64,000 nucleotides of DNA from positions 2,790,001 through 2,854,000 of the forward strand of contig NZ_JAHLZZ010000001.1 of NCBI RefSeq assembly GCF_018967845.1. Reading direction: 5' to 3'. Made by a program: the position numbers and the translations under genes. This DNA is from Hymenobacter siberiensis. GTDB lineage: Bacteria > Bacteroidota > Bacteroidia > Cytophagales > Hymenobacteraceae. Below the pieces are notes generated by a model that was not told the origin of the DNA, made no database searches, and saw only the letters and a list, made by a program, of their open reading frames with translations. Positions 49,540 through 57,914 of the stretch are shown in pieces; position 1 is the first letter of the stretch, and every line of letters begins with the position of its first letter.

Positions 49540-49908
49540 TCAGGCAGTTTTGAGGATGAATTCGGGGCTGATGTGCAGGCGTTCGTAGAGTTTTTTGGCC
49601 AGGTCCATGGTCACGCGGCGCTTGCCGCTCAGGATTTGGGAGAGGCGGCCGGGCGGCACTTCAAGCAGGGCGGCCAGCTCCTTTTGCTTGAGGTGCTGCT
49701 GCTGGCGCTTTAGCTCAATCATGGCCGGCAGGGTGGTGGGCTTGGGGGGAAGGGGGAAACATTCCATCCGAATCTCATATTCCTCAATAGCTTCCGCCAG
49801 CGCCCGGGCCTCGGGCTGAATTTCGGGATGGGCATCGATGCCCTGGGCCTCCAAGGTATCATATCGGCGAAAAGCCTCGCGTAATTCCTCGGCGGTATTA
49901 ATAATCAT
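49540..49908 (-). CDS. higA: HTH antitoxin (HigA-like)
   Basis: 122 residues. The N-terminal half (YDTLEAQGIDAHPEIQPEARALAEAIEEYE) matches the antitoxin N-terminal region of HigA proteins; the C-terminal half is a Cro/C1-type helix-turn-helix (LKQKELAALLEVPPGRLSQILSGKRRVTMDLAKKLYERL). Intact. Encoded downstream of its toxin gene, the order typical of higBA. Confidence 0.85.
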   Translation of the reverse strand: MIINTAEELREAFRRYDTLEAQGIDAHPEIQPEARALAEAIEEYEIRMECFPLPPKPTTLPAMIELKRQQQHLKQKELAALLEVPPGRLSQILSGKRRVTMDLAKKLYERLHISPEFILKTA

Positions 49909-49912
49909 GGCT

Positions 49913-50191
49913 TTATGAATTCAACGGTGGCTGCATCAATAGCGCCGTATTGGCGATGCGTGCCACGAACTTGATGTAAATGGTTCGGGTAGTGAAAGAA
50001 ATGGAGGCTATCAGGCGGTAGCGGTTGCCTTTGATATTGAAAACGAAACGCTCGTTGCCCACATGGTCGGCAGTGCGAAACGATTGACGCACGGCGGCAC
50101 CGTTAGCCCATTCAATGGTTCGTACATGATGATACCATTCTTCTATAGCCGCTTCGGCATCGGGATGCGCAAGTACAAAAGCACGCAGCAC
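49913..50191 (-). pseudogene. higB: HigB-family toxin with frameshifted C-terminus
   Basis: 92 codons with GTG start. Recognisable HigB/RelE-fold sequence through FVFNIKGNRYRLIASISFTTRTIYIKFV. After FV the frame gives ARIANTALLMQPPLNS, whereas a +1 shift near 49962-49966 gives the family ending GTHRQYGAIDAATVEFIKP and a TGA that overlaps the higA ATG. So one G has been lost (or misread). The N-terminus may also be short: VIISRAVLRAF is encoded upstream without a normal start. Confidence 0.8.
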
Positions 50192-50291
50192 GGCGCGGCT
50201 AATAATTACCGTGAACGAATTGAAACCAGAAACGCGGCTGTTGCCAGCCGCGTTTCAAAATTAGAAAGAAAATTTCGTTTCCGATAAGAAA

Positions 50292-51326
50292 CTACCTTGC
50301 CGAACGGGGCTCCGCATTTTCCCGCCGCTGTTTCCAGATATCGCAGGCCAGGTACACAGCGGCGCGGAAGGACGATTCGTCGGCCTTGTACTGGCCGGCC
50401 AGGCCGTAGGCGGTGCCGTGGTCGGGCGAGGTGCGTACCACGTTTAATCCGGCGGTGAAATTCACGCCGCGCTCGAAGGCCATGAGTTTGAAAGGAATCA
50501 GGCCCTGGTCGTGATAGAGGGCCAGGGTGGCGTCGAACTGGCGGAACTGCTGGGTGCCGAAGAAGCCATCGGCCGGGAAGGGGCCGAATACGAGGTGGCC
50601 ATCGTGGGCGAACTGCTGGATGACGGGGGAAACGGTTTCGCCTTCTTCCTTGCCCAGCAGGCCGTTTTCGCCGGCGTGGGGGTTTAGGCCGAGCACGGCA
50701 ATGCGCGGCTTGAGGATGCCAAAATCATTTTTGAGTGAATTGAGCAACAGCGTGATTTTGGTGCGTAGCAGCTCGGCGGTGAGCTTAGCGGGCACGTCCT
50801 TGAGCGGAATGTGACCAGTGACGGTGGCAATGCGCAGGGCGACATCCTCGTCTACCAGAAACATGAGGCTTTCCGGAGCTTCGAAAAAGCTGGTGAGAAA
50901 CTCGGTGTGGCCGGGGTAGCGGAAGTTGTCGGCCTGGGTGTTGTCCTTGCTGATGGGGGCCGTCACGATGCCGTCGAGCTTGCCGGCCTTAAGGTCGCGG
51001 GCGGCGGCGAGGAGGCTTTCTCGGGCGGCCGCACCGGTGGCGGGGGAGGGCTGGCCGGGCGCGAGGGCGAAATCTTCGTCCCAGCAGGTTACGGCATTAA
51101 GACGGCCAGGGGCGATGTCGGCCACGTCGCGCAGCTGGCGAAACTGAAGATGCTCGGAATCGGCGGGGGTGGGGAAGTCGTCGAACAGCGCCGTAGCCGT
51201 GCCGTAGATGACGGGCGTGCAGATTTTGAGCAGGCGCTCATCGAGCAGGGTTTTGTAGATGACTTCGGGGCCGATGCCGGCGAGGTCGCCCACGGAAAAG
51301 CCGAGGCGGGGAAGGTTGTGGGGCAT
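50292..51326 (-). CDS. pdxA: 4-hydroxythreonine-4-phosphate dehydrogenase
   Basis: Pyridoxal-phosphate synthesis (DXP-dependent route). 344 residues from the ATG at 51326. GDLAGIGPEVIYKTL N-terminus, metal-binding His in FRYPGHTEFL, VTGHIPLKDVPAKLT, LNPHAGENGLLG, and DQGLIPFKLMAF with RTSPDHGTAYGLAG. Start further upstream would translate the adjacent palindrome. Confidence 0.95.
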   Translation of the reverse strand: MPHNLPRLGFSVGDLAGIGPEVIYKTLLDERLLKICTPVIYGTATALFDDFPTPADSEHLQFRQLRDVADIAPGRLNAVTCWDEDFALAPGQPSPATGAAARESLLAAARDLKAGKLDGIVTAPISKDNTQADNFRYPGHTEFLTSFFEAPESLMFLVDEDVALRIATVTGHIPLKDVPAKLTAELLRTKITLLLNSLKNDFGILKPRIAVLGLNPHAGENGLLGKEEGETVSPVIQQFAHDGHLVFGPFPADGFFGTQQFRQFDATLALYHDQGLIPFKLMAFERGVNFTAGLNVVRTSPDHGTAYGLAGQYKADESSFRAAVYLACDIWKQRRENAEPRSAR

Positions 51327-51337
51327 TGCTATGAGAG

Positions 51338-51443
51338 GAACGTCATGCAGAGCGCAGCGAAGCATCTCGCGTGCAATTGTGACTCAATCAATTGAATTAG
51401 TGGTGGCACGCGAGATGCTTCGCTGCGCTCTGCATGACGTTCT
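51338..51443. repeat. Palindromic element, GTCATGC family
   Basis: GAACGTCATGCAGAGCGCAG and CTGCGCTCTGCATGACGTTC at the ends, inner CGAAGCATCTCGCGTGC / GCACGCGAGATGCTTCG. Between pepA and pdxA, ending at the pepA stop codon. Confidence 0.85.
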
Positions 51444-51444
51444 G

Positions 51445-52902
51445 TTAAGCGAGCTGCTTGGTCAGGAACTCATACAGCAGGCGTACGCCGGTGCCGGTGC
51501 CGCCTTTGCCACGGTAGCTTTCGGCAGCCGTCAGGTACGCGGGGCCGGCGATGTCGAGGTGAATCCAGGGGTAGCCGACGGCGAAGCGCTCCAGGAACTT
51601 GGCGGCCGAAATGTGGCCGGCTTCGCCCTTGCCCAGGTTGCTGAGGTCGGCGATGTCGGATTTAATGTGGTCGGCGTACTCGTCCCAGAGGGGGAATTCT
51701 ACCAGGCGCTCATGCACGGCGTAGCCGGCTTCGCTGAGCTTTTGCAGGGTGGCGGGTTCGGCGGTGCCCATTGAAGCGCTGGCTTCGGTGGCGAGGGCGC
51801 GCACGGCGGCCCCGGTGAGGGTGGCGAGGTCGATAACCAGCTCGGGCTCGTAGCGCTTGGCGAAGCTGAGGGCGTCGGCGAGGAGCAGGCGGCCTTCGGC
51901 ATCGGTGTTTTTTACTTCGACGGTGAGGCCGGAGTGCATCGTGATAACATCGCCGGGGGCGTAGGCGAGGCCGCCGGGGCGGTTATCGGTGGCGGGCACC
52001 AAGCCGATGACGTACAATGGCACCTGGTTTTTGGCGAGGGCGAAGAGCGTGCCGGCCACGGCCGCGCCGCCCGCCATGTCGCACTTCATCATGTCCATGC
52101 TGTTGGGCGTGGGCTTGAGGCTGAGGCCACCGGTATCGAACACCACGCCTTTGCCGACGAGGACATAAGGCTTCTCGTTCTGGGCGTTTTTGGGCTTGTA
52201 TTCGAGGATGCTGAACGTGGGCGGCTCGGGCGAACCGAGGTTGACGGCCAGCAGGCCGCCCATACGCAGGGCTTCAATTTTGGCCAGGTCGAGGATGTCG
52301 GTGGTGTAGCCGGCTTCGTCGCCGGCCTGGGCCATGCGCTCGGCAAACTGCACGGCGTTCAGCTTATTGAGCGGGGCGTTGACGAGGTCGCGGGCCAGGA
52401 GCACGCCTTGCAGCAGGCCATCGAGCTCGTGAATCTGGGCCGCAGTGGCGGATTTATCGACCAGGTAAACTTCTTTCAATTCGGGAGCTTTGCGCGACTT
52501 CTCGTCGGTTTTGTAGCCTTCGAACTGATAGGCGGTCAGGGCCAGGCCTTCGGCTAGTAGTAGCGCGGCGTTGGCGGTGGTGCTGAGATTTTCGATGAAA
52601 ACCTCAGCGACTTTTTCGGCTTTCAGCTGGCCGTGCAGGGTGTGGCCGGCGCGGCGCAGCTGCTCGGCTACCTGGGGGGCGGTGGGCTTATCGGCGAGCA
52701 CCACGAAGTAGTGGTGATGGCTGAAATGATTGAGGTGAACGAGTTTCTGGTCGTTGGCCAGGGCGGCCTCCACGTACTGCAGGGCGGCGGTGGGCAAGTC
52801 GCCGGCAGCGGCTTTGGGCAGGGTGGTGGTGCCAGTGGGCAGGATGAAAACCTGCGTGGACTGGGCCGGCGCGGCGGCCGCGTGAGCGAGGGCTAAGAAC
52901 AT
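51445..52902 (-). CDS. pepA: Leucyl aminopeptidase (M17 family)
   Basis: 485 residues. Catalytic domain with the two-metal site: GKGVVFDTGGLSLKP near residue 255, KCDMAGGAAV, and the M17 signature NTDAEGRLLLAD near 340. The N-terminal macro-like domain is present. The first 15 residues (FLALAHAAAAPAQS) are Ala-rich but not a clear signal peptide. Releases N-terminal residues from peptides in the cytoplasm. Confidence 0.94.
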   Translation of the reverse strand: MFLALAHAAAAPAQSTQVFILPTGTTTLPKAAAGDLPTAALQYVEAALANDQKLVHLNHFSHHHYFVVLADKPTAPQVAEQLRRAGHTLHGQLKAEKVAEVFIENLSTTANAALLLAEGLALTAYQFEGYKTDEKSRKAPELKEVYLVDKSATAAQIHELDGLLQGVLLARDLVNAPLNKLNAVQFAERMAQAGDEAGYTTDILDLAKIEALRMGGLLAVNLGSPEPPTFSILEYKPKNAQNEKPYVLVGKGVVFDTGGLSLKPTPNSMDMMKCDMAGGAAVAGTLFALAKNQVPLYVIGLVPATDNRPGGLAYAPGDVITMHSGLTVEVKNTDAEGRLLLADALSFAKRYEPELVIDLATLTGAAVRALATEASASMGTAEPATLQKLSEAGYAVHERLVEFPLWDEYADHIKSDIADLSNLGKGEAGHISAAKFLERFAVGYPWIHLDIAGPAYLTAAESYRGKGGTGTGVRLLYEFLTKQLA

Positions 52903-52979
52903 AAGCGGGGATGAAGGCCGTAGATTTGAGGCCGCAAGGTACTGTTTAGGTAGCGAGGTTTTTTTGGCGTTGTTAATTG

Positions 52980-53082
52980 GAACGTCATGCTGAGCGCAGC
53001 CGAAGCATCTCTACCGCGCAAGTAACTATTACTGATGCAACGAAGTGGTAGAGATGCTGCGGCTGCGCTCAGCATGACGTTC
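52980..53082. repeat. Palindromic element, GTCATGC family
   Basis: GAACGTCATGCTGAGCGCAG and CTGCGCTCAGCATGACGTTC at the ends; inner CCGAAGCATCTCTACC / GGTAGAGATGCTGCGG. Between divergent pepA and rsmA. Confidence 0.85.
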
Positions 53083-53107
53083 TGTTATTTCCTTACGCCC
53101 AAACCTC

Positions 53108-53938
53108 GTGAATACCGTTCGCCCCAAAAAGCACCTGGGCCAGCACTTTCTGGCCGACCCAAATATTGCCCGCAACATCGTGGGCGCACTGCAACTGCCC
53201 GATGAGGTGAAAGAAGTCCTCGAAATCGGGCCTGGCATGGGCGTGCTCACGCAGTACCTGCTCCAGAACCCGGCCTACCAAACCAGCGTGGTGGAGATTG
53301 ATACCGAGTCGGTGGCCTACCTGAAAGTGCATTACCCGGCGCTGGCCGACCGCATTTACGCTACGGACTTTCTGAAGCAGAGCCTGGCCACGATGTTCCC
53401 GGACCAGCCGCTGGCTATCATCGGTAACTTTCCCTACAACATCAGCAGCCAGATTTTCTTTGCCGTGCTCAATAACCGCCAGCAGGTGCGCGAAGTGGTG
53501 GGCATGATTCAGAAGGAAGTAGCCCAGCGCCTGGCCGAGCCGCCCGGCTCGAAAACCTACGGTATCCTGAGCGTGCTTTTGCAGGCATTCTACACCATTG
53601 AATACCTGTTTACGGTGCCGCCGCACGTCTTCAACCCGCCGCCCAAGGTAGAGTCGGCCGTGGTGCGCCTCACGCGCAACGGCACGCTGCAGCTGGACTG
53701 CGACGAGAAGCTGTTTTTCCGGGTCGTGAAGCAGGCATTCCAGACGCGCCGCAAGACGCTGCGTAACGCGCTGAAGCCCTTTGGCATGCCGGCGGAGGCG
53801 ACCACCGACCCAATTTTTGACAAGCGTGCCGAGCAGTTGGGCGTGGCCGAATTTGTGGGGCTGACGCAGCGGGTTTCGCAGCATCAGGCTGCGGGCACGG
53901 CCCTGCCAGATTTGGATATTAATGACGTAACCGAGTAA
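53108..53938 (+). CDS. rsmA: 16S rRNA dimethyladenosine transferase
   Basis: Dimethylates A1518 and A1519 of 16S rRNA. 276 residues with a GTG start (NTVRPKKHLGQHFLADPNIA). SAM motif EIGPGMGVLTQYLL, catalytic NFPYNISSQIFF near residue 115, and the C-terminal region NPPPKVESAVVRL. Immediately downstream of a palindromic element; no TAnnTTTG box visible. Confidence 0.95.
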   Translation: MNTVRPKKHLGQHFLADPNIARNIVGALQLPDEVKEVLEIGPGMGVLTQYLLQNPAYQTSVVEIDTESVAYLKVHYPALADRIYATDFLKQSLATMFPDQPLAIIGNFPYNISSQIFFAVLNNRQQVREVVGMIQKEVAQRLAEPPGSKTYGILSVLLQAFYTIEYLFTVPPHVFNPPPKVESAVVRLTRNGTLQLDCDEKLFFRVVKQAFQTRRKTLRNALKPFGMPAEATTDPIFDKRAEQLGVAEFVGLTQRVSQHQAAGTALPDLDINDVTE

Positions 53939-53958
53939 CCCAAGCCAGAGACTTAACG

Positions 53959-54378
53959 ATGAACGTTTCGGGAATCACGAAGCTGCTGCCGCTGCTGTTG
54001 TTGCTCCTGGCCGGCTGTTTCTGGGGTGATGAATACAGGACCAGGCATCTGGTTGGGCATTATTATCTGGACGAAGTCGAGCCTAATTCTGGTGCGTGGT
54101 ACCTGCATTTTGAAGATGAGAAATCCGGTTTGGCTGATGCGCTAATTAACTGTCAGGTTGTGGAAGCTGGCTACAATGAACGGTGCATTATTATGCGCGC
54201 AGTTTGCACCAATCCACAGTTCTACCTCTTGCCAATAACCGCGACGCAAGACCGGAAAGTAGCGCGGCATGGCATTCGCGGGTCATTCACGAAGCAGCAG
54301 TTTGACACGGAGCTGAAAAGAATTTGCGGGGACGATTCGCTGCGATTCGATGATAATCTGACCAAAAAAAGTCTATGA
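53959..54378 (+). CDS. Lipoprotein, hypothetical
   Basis: 139 residues. Signal peptide with lipobox (KLLPLLLLLLAGC), then a mature region of mixed composition (HLVGHYYLDEVEPNSGAWYLHFEDEKSGLADALINCQVVEAGYNERCIIMRAVC). Family not recognised. Its base composition is less GC-rich than its neighbours. Overlaps the following dehydrogenase gene by four bases (ATGA). Confidence 0.7.
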   Translation: MNVSGITKLLPLLLLLLAGCFWGDEYRTRHLVGHYYLDEVEPNSGAWYLHFEDEKSGLADALINCQVVEAGYNERCIIMRAVCTNPQFYLLPITATQDRKVARHGIRGSFTKQQFDTELKRICGDDSLRFDDNLTKKSL

Positions 54379-55340
54379 GCACCTGTTTAGTAATTGACGA
54401 AATGCACCCCTCGCTGCCCGCCATGCTGGAAAGCATCGGCGTGGCGATGGACTACCGCCCGATGCTCACCGCCGCCGAGGTGCCCGCTGCCCTTGCCGCC
54501 CGGCCCTATGAGGGCCTGGTGGTTCGTAGCAAGCTGCGCGTGACAGCCGAGCTACTGGCCCACGGCCCGGAGCTGCGCTACGTGGCCCGCGCCGGGGCCG
54601 GCACCGATAATATTGACACGGCTGCGATGGCGACGGCCGGCGTAATCCTGCTGAATGCGCCCGAAGGCAACCGCGACGCGGTGGGCGAGTTTGCCGTGGG
54701 GCTGCTGCTGGCGCTGCTGCGCAATATCGCCCGCGCCGACTATGAGGTGCGTCAGGGCGTATGGCAGCGCGAGGCCAACCGGGGCACCGAAATCGGCGGC
54801 AAAACCATTGGGCTGCTGGGCTATGGGCACATGGGCCGGGCATTTGCGCAGCGGCTGCGGGCGTTTGGCTGCACCGTGCTGGCGCATGATAGTGACCCGG
54901 CCGTGACCACTGATGGCCACGCCACGCTGGTGCCGCTGGCCGAGCTGCAGGCCCGCGCCGACGTGCTTAGCCTGCACATCCCGTACTCGGCGGCTAACCA
55001 CCATTTTGTAAACGAGGCGCTGCTGGCGGGTTTCGAAAAACCAATCTGGGTGATGAATACCGCCCGGGGCGAAGTAGTAGACCAAGGGGCGCTAGTGCAC
55101 GCGCTGCAGGCGGGCACGGTGCGCGGTGCAGCGCTGGATGTACTCGACAATGAGAAGCTCCAGACCCTCAGCCCGGCGCAGCAGGCCACGTTCGATTTCC
55201 TGAAAACGGCCCCTAATGTGGTGTTCACGCCGCACGTGGGCGGCTGGAGCTTCGAGAGCTACGCCCGCATCAACGAGGTGCTGGTGGAGAAAATTCGGGC
55301 TTTTCGGGCCGGGGCGTTGGGGGCAAACGCGGGGAGCTAA
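54375..55340 (+). CDS. D-2-hydroxyacid dehydrogenase (3-phosphoglycerate dehydrogenase-like)
   Basis: 321 residues. Substrate-binding domain with catalytic Arg region VVRSKLRV and RAGAGTDNID, NAD-binding GLLGYGHMGRAFAQRL near residue 147, MNTARGEVVDQGAL, and catalytic His in FTPHVGGWS near the end. No ACT domain, i.e. the short SerA type. May pair metabolically with the SerC-like gene at 20165, though not adjacent. Other 2-hydroxyacid specificities remain possible. Confidence 0.85.
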   Translation: MSTCLVIDEMHPSLPAMLESIGVAMDYRPMLTAAEVPAALAARPYEGLVVRSKLRVTAELLAHGPELRYVARAGAGTDNIDTAAMATAGVILLNAPEGNRDAVGEFAVGLLLALLRNIARADYEVRQGVWQREANRGTEIGGKTIGLLGYGHMGRAFAQRLRAFGCTVLAHDSDPAVTTDGHATLVPLAELQARADVLSLHIPYSAANHHFVNEALLAGFEKPIWVMNTARGEVVDQGALVHALQAGTVRGAALDVLDNEKLQTLSPAQQATFDFLKTAPNVVFTPHVGGWSFESYARINEVLVEKIRAFRAGALGANAGS

Positions 55341-55351
55341 TTCGTTTTGCG

Positions 55352-55359
55352 TATCTTTG
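55352..55359 (+). promoter_or_regulatory. -7 box for greA
   Basis: TATCTTTG, about 80 bases before the greA ATG and 16 bases before a strong hairpin. Confidence 0.55.
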
Positions 55360-55375
55360 CCAGGAACCTAAGAAG

Positions 55376-55416
55376 GGAGAACGGTTGGCAGTGCCAGCCG
55401 TTCTCCTTGCTTTTTA
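55376..55416 (+). terminator. Hairpin and T-run in the greA leader (terminator or attenuator)
   Basis: GGAGAACGGTTGGC, loop AGT, GCCAGCCGTTCTCC (14 paired bases with one G-U), followed by TTGCTTTTTA. It can end the SerA-like transcript, but it also lies downstream of the greA promoter box, so greA transcripts must pass through it. Confidence 0.7.
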
Positions 55417-55441
55417 GCCAAACCGTCAAGTATCTACTCCC

Positions 55442-55918
55442 ATGGCCACCACCATCAATTATTACACCCCCGAGGGCCTGCAAAAACTGAAGGATGACCT
55501 CCAGGACTTCAAAGTTCGGGGCCGGGCCAAGGCTGCCGAAGACCTGCGCGAAGCCCGCGACAAAGGTGACCTGAGCGAGAATGCCGAATACGATGCTGCC
55601 AAGGATGCCCAAGGCCTGCTGGAGCTCAAAATTTCCAAGCTCGAAGAAGTGCTGGGCAATGCCCGCGTCATCGACGAAACCAACATGGATTTCAGCAAAG
55701 TGCTTATTATGAGTAAGGTAAAGCTGAAAAATCTGAAAAATAACATGGTGCTCGACTACACCCTGGTGGCCGAGGAGGAAGCCAACCTGGCCGCCGGCAA
55801 AATCTCGGTGAAGTCGCCGATTGGCAAGGGCCTGCTGGGCAAATCGGCCGGCGATACGGCCGAAATCACCGTGCCCGCCGGCAAGCTGCAATTCGAGATT
55901 CTGGAGATTTCGCGGTAG
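55442..55918 (+). CDS. greA: Transcription elongation factor GreA
   Basis: 158 residues. N-terminal antiparallel coiled coil whose tip carries the acidic cleavage residues (DKGDLSENAEYDAAKDAQ), then the C-terminal FKBP-like domain (ISVKSPIGKGLLGKSAGDTAEITVPAGKLQFEI). Rescues backtracked RNA polymerase by stimulating transcript cleavage. Potentially controlled by the leader hairpin. Confidence 0.95.
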   Translation: MATTINYYTPEGLQKLKDDLQDFKVRGRAKAAEDLREARDKGDLSENAEYDAAKDAQGLLELKISKLEEVLGNARVIDETNMDFSKVLIMSKVKLKNLKNNMVLDYTLVAEEEANLAAGKISVKSPIGKGLLGKSAGDTAEITVPAGKLQFEILEISR

Positions 55919-55920
55919 CT

Positions 55921-56095
55921 GTTTTAAGCTGTTAGCGTTTAGCTGATAGCTATTAGCTTTTTTTCAATGAAAGGCCTCTGCTGGAATGCAGGGGCCTTTT
56001 ATCGTTATTCGCGTTATCTTTCCCTCATTCAAGATGTTTTTGAGCCGTGGGCAATGAAAAGCTAACAGCTATAAGCCATCAGCTAACAGCTAAAA
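55921..56095. repeat. Palindromic element, TAGCTGATAGC family, with internal terminator
   Basis: GTTTTAAGCTGTTAGCGTTT then AGCTGATAGCTATTAGC on the left; GCTAACAGCTATAAGCCATC then AGCTAACAGCTA on the right. A terminator hairpin (55970-56000) lies in the loop. Same family as the valS and fabH-efp copies. Fills the greA to HIT-protein gap. Confidence 0.75.
55970..56000 (+). terminator. Terminator after greA
   Basis: AAAGGCCTCTGC, loop TGGAAT, GCAGGGGCCTTTT with T-rich tail, inside the larger palindromic element. Confidence 0.75.
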
Positions 56096-56098
56096 TAC

Positions 56099-56929
56099 AT
56101 GCCTTCGATTTTCTCCCGCATCGTTTCCGGCGAATTGCCGGCCTATAAAGTGGCCGAGGACGGCCGCCACCTGGCGTTTCTTGACATCACCCCGCTGGTG
56201 GAAGGCCACACGCTGGTGATTCCCAAGAAAGAAGTCGACTATATTTTTGACATGCCGGCCGATGAGCTGGCGGCGCTGCACGTGTTTGCCCAGCGCGTGG
56301 CCAAGGCGGTACAGGCGGCCGTGCCGTGCAAGCGCATTGGCGTGGCCGTGATTGGGCTGGAAGTGCCGCACGCTCACATTCATCTCATTCCGATGAATAA
56401 GGTGTCGGACATGAACTTCGCCAACCCTAAAATCAAGGTGCCCGAGGAGCGGATGAAGGAGCTGGCCGCCGCCATCGCCGTCAAAGTGGAAGGCGGCAGC
56501 GGCCTGGCCGAAGCTAAACCTGCTGGGGCCGATGCCAGCGCCGCCGTTCCCGCCGAGCTGCAGAAACAGGTGGCCGGCCTGCATTTCCTGAGCGAATCGG
56601 ACGCGCCGCTCGAAGCCGTGGCCTACGCCGCGCCGGGCGGCGAACTCCCCAACGCCGCGTTGCTAAAGCTGCTGGGCGAGCCCGCCGATGCCAACGTAGA
56701 AACCTTGGAGCTGACCCAGTTCCTGCGCAACCACACCGCCGACGACGGCGTGCTGAACGACGTAGCGCTTTCAAATCGCTACAAGAGCCTGCAAATGTTT
56801 ATGAAGCAGGACATGGACGGTGTGCAGGTATACCGCGTGGGCAAGGGCCCGCAAATCCACGCCTATGCCCTGGGTCGAATGATGGACGGCACCCTGGCCG
56901 GCTTCAAAACGGTGCTGACGGAAACGTGA
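56099..56929 (+). CDS. HIT-domain protein fused to a NuiA-like (nuclease inhibitor) domain
   Basis: 276 residues. Residues 1-110 are a HIT (histidine triad) nucleotide hydrolase: FSRIVSGELPAYKV and the triad H91-x-H93-x-H95 in PHAHIHLIP. After an Ala-rich linker (~125-146), residues ~147-276 match the pattern of the NuiA inhibitor of NucA-type sugar-nonspecific nucleases (GLHFLSESDAPLE; QVYRVGKG; YALGRMMDGTLAGFKT; final Glu-Thr). HIT proteins are normally 110-140 residues, so the second domain is an addition. Cytoplasmic. A secreted NucA-type nuclease gene lies 1 kb downstream on the other strand. Confidence 0.85.
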   Translation: MPSIFSRIVSGELPAYKVAEDGRHLAFLDITPLVEGHTLVIPKKEVDYIFDMPADELAALHVFAQRVAKAVQAAVPCKRIGVAVIGLEVPHAHIHLIPMNKVSDMNFANPKIKVPEERMKELAAAIAVKVEGGSGLAEAKPAGADASAAVPAELQKQVAGLHFLSESDAPLEAVAYAAPGGELPNAALLKLLGEPADANVETLELTQFLRNHTADDGVLNDVALSNRYKSLQMFMKQDMDGVQVYRVGKGPQIHAYALGRMMDGTLAGFKTVLTET

Positions 56930-57029
56930 TAGGTGCAGGTTGAGCTCGCATCTATTGCGCCGGCTGCAACGATAGGAGCGGAGGGCTGTCTGTAGCGACA
57001 ACCCTTCGCTCCTTTTCTATTTCCTGACC

Positions 57030-57866
57030 ATGTACCGCCTTCTACTGGTAAGTTTTTTCCTGTTGCTGACGTCCGCCGTCTGGGCCCTCAAGCCTAGCCC
57101 CGAATGGATAGCCACCCCCGATTCGCGGGGCCTGACCTATCAGACCACCGCCCTCGCCACGCCCGACCACGCCCAACTGACCGGCTGGATAGTGGAACCC
57201 GCCGGCAACGTGCCCGACCGGCACACCACCATGGTCATGGCCTACGGCGACATGAACAACATGTCGTACTTCCTCTGGCAGGCGCGGGCGCTGAGCCAAA
57301 GCGGCTACCGGGTGTACCTATTCGACTACCGGGGCTTCGGGCACAGCAGCGACTTTGCCATCGACCAGCAGCAGCTGTACTACCCCGAATTCACCACCGA
57401 CCTGCGCACCGTGCTGGCAGATGCCCGCCAGCGCTATCCGCATAGCCGCACGGGCATCATCGGCTTTTCGATGGGCATCATTATGGGCTCGGAGGTAGCG
57501 GCTACCAGCAAGTGCGACTTTCTCATTGCCGAGGGCTACGTGGCTAATCCGCAACAGTTGGTGGCCGCTATTTTTCAGCGAAGCCAGAAGGTGGTGACCC
57601 TGCCCGATGCCGCCGCCGACTACCCGCAAGTAGCGCGCCGCGTGTACTGCCCCTGGCTGCTGATAGGAGGCACTGCGGACAAAAACACGCCCCTGGCCGA
57701 TTCGGTAATGGTGGCGCGGCAGGCCCGGTGGCGGCAGCGGCGACAGGTGCTCTGCTTCGAGGGCGGACACCTGGAGGGGTTTTACAAGTTGAGTGAGGGG
57801 GAATACGGCGACAAGTACGTGCGGGAGGTGACGCGCTTTCTGGCTGGGAAGCGGCGCGGGGTTTAG
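57030..57866 (+). CDS. Secreted alpha/beta-hydrolase
   Basis: 278 residues. Signal peptide (YRLLLVSFFLLLTSAVWA), then an alpha/beta-hydrolase fold: VMAYGDMNNMSYFL oxyanion side, DYRGFGHSSDF, nucleophile elbow IGFSMGIIMGSE near residue 148, acid in GGTADKNTPL near 210, His in EGGHLEGFYK near 252. Resembles the BEM46/DUF-type serine hydrolases. Substrate unknown. Lies between the HIT-NuiA gene and the nuclease gene. Confidence 0.8.
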   Translation: MYRLLLVSFFLLLTSAVWALKPSPEWIATPDSRGLTYQTTALATPDHAQLTGWIVEPAGNVPDRHTTMVMAYGDMNNMSYFLWQARALSQSGYRVYLFDYRGFGHSSDFAIDQQQLYYPEFTTDLRTVLADARQRYPHSRTGIIGFSMGIIMGSEVAATSKCDFLIAEGYVANPQQLVAAIFQRSQKVVTLPDAAADYPQVARRVYCPWLLIGGTADKNTPLADSVMVARQARWRQRRQVLCFEGGHLEGFYKLSEGEYGDKYVREVTRFLAGKRRGV

Positions 57867-57914
57867 TTCGCAAGGGGATATACCATCCGCAGACTCGTAG
57901 AGTCCGCGCTACAG

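Noticed and set aside
50063..50287. 74-codon plus-strand frame opposite higB
   Set aside because: Shadow of higB; no start context or family similarity.
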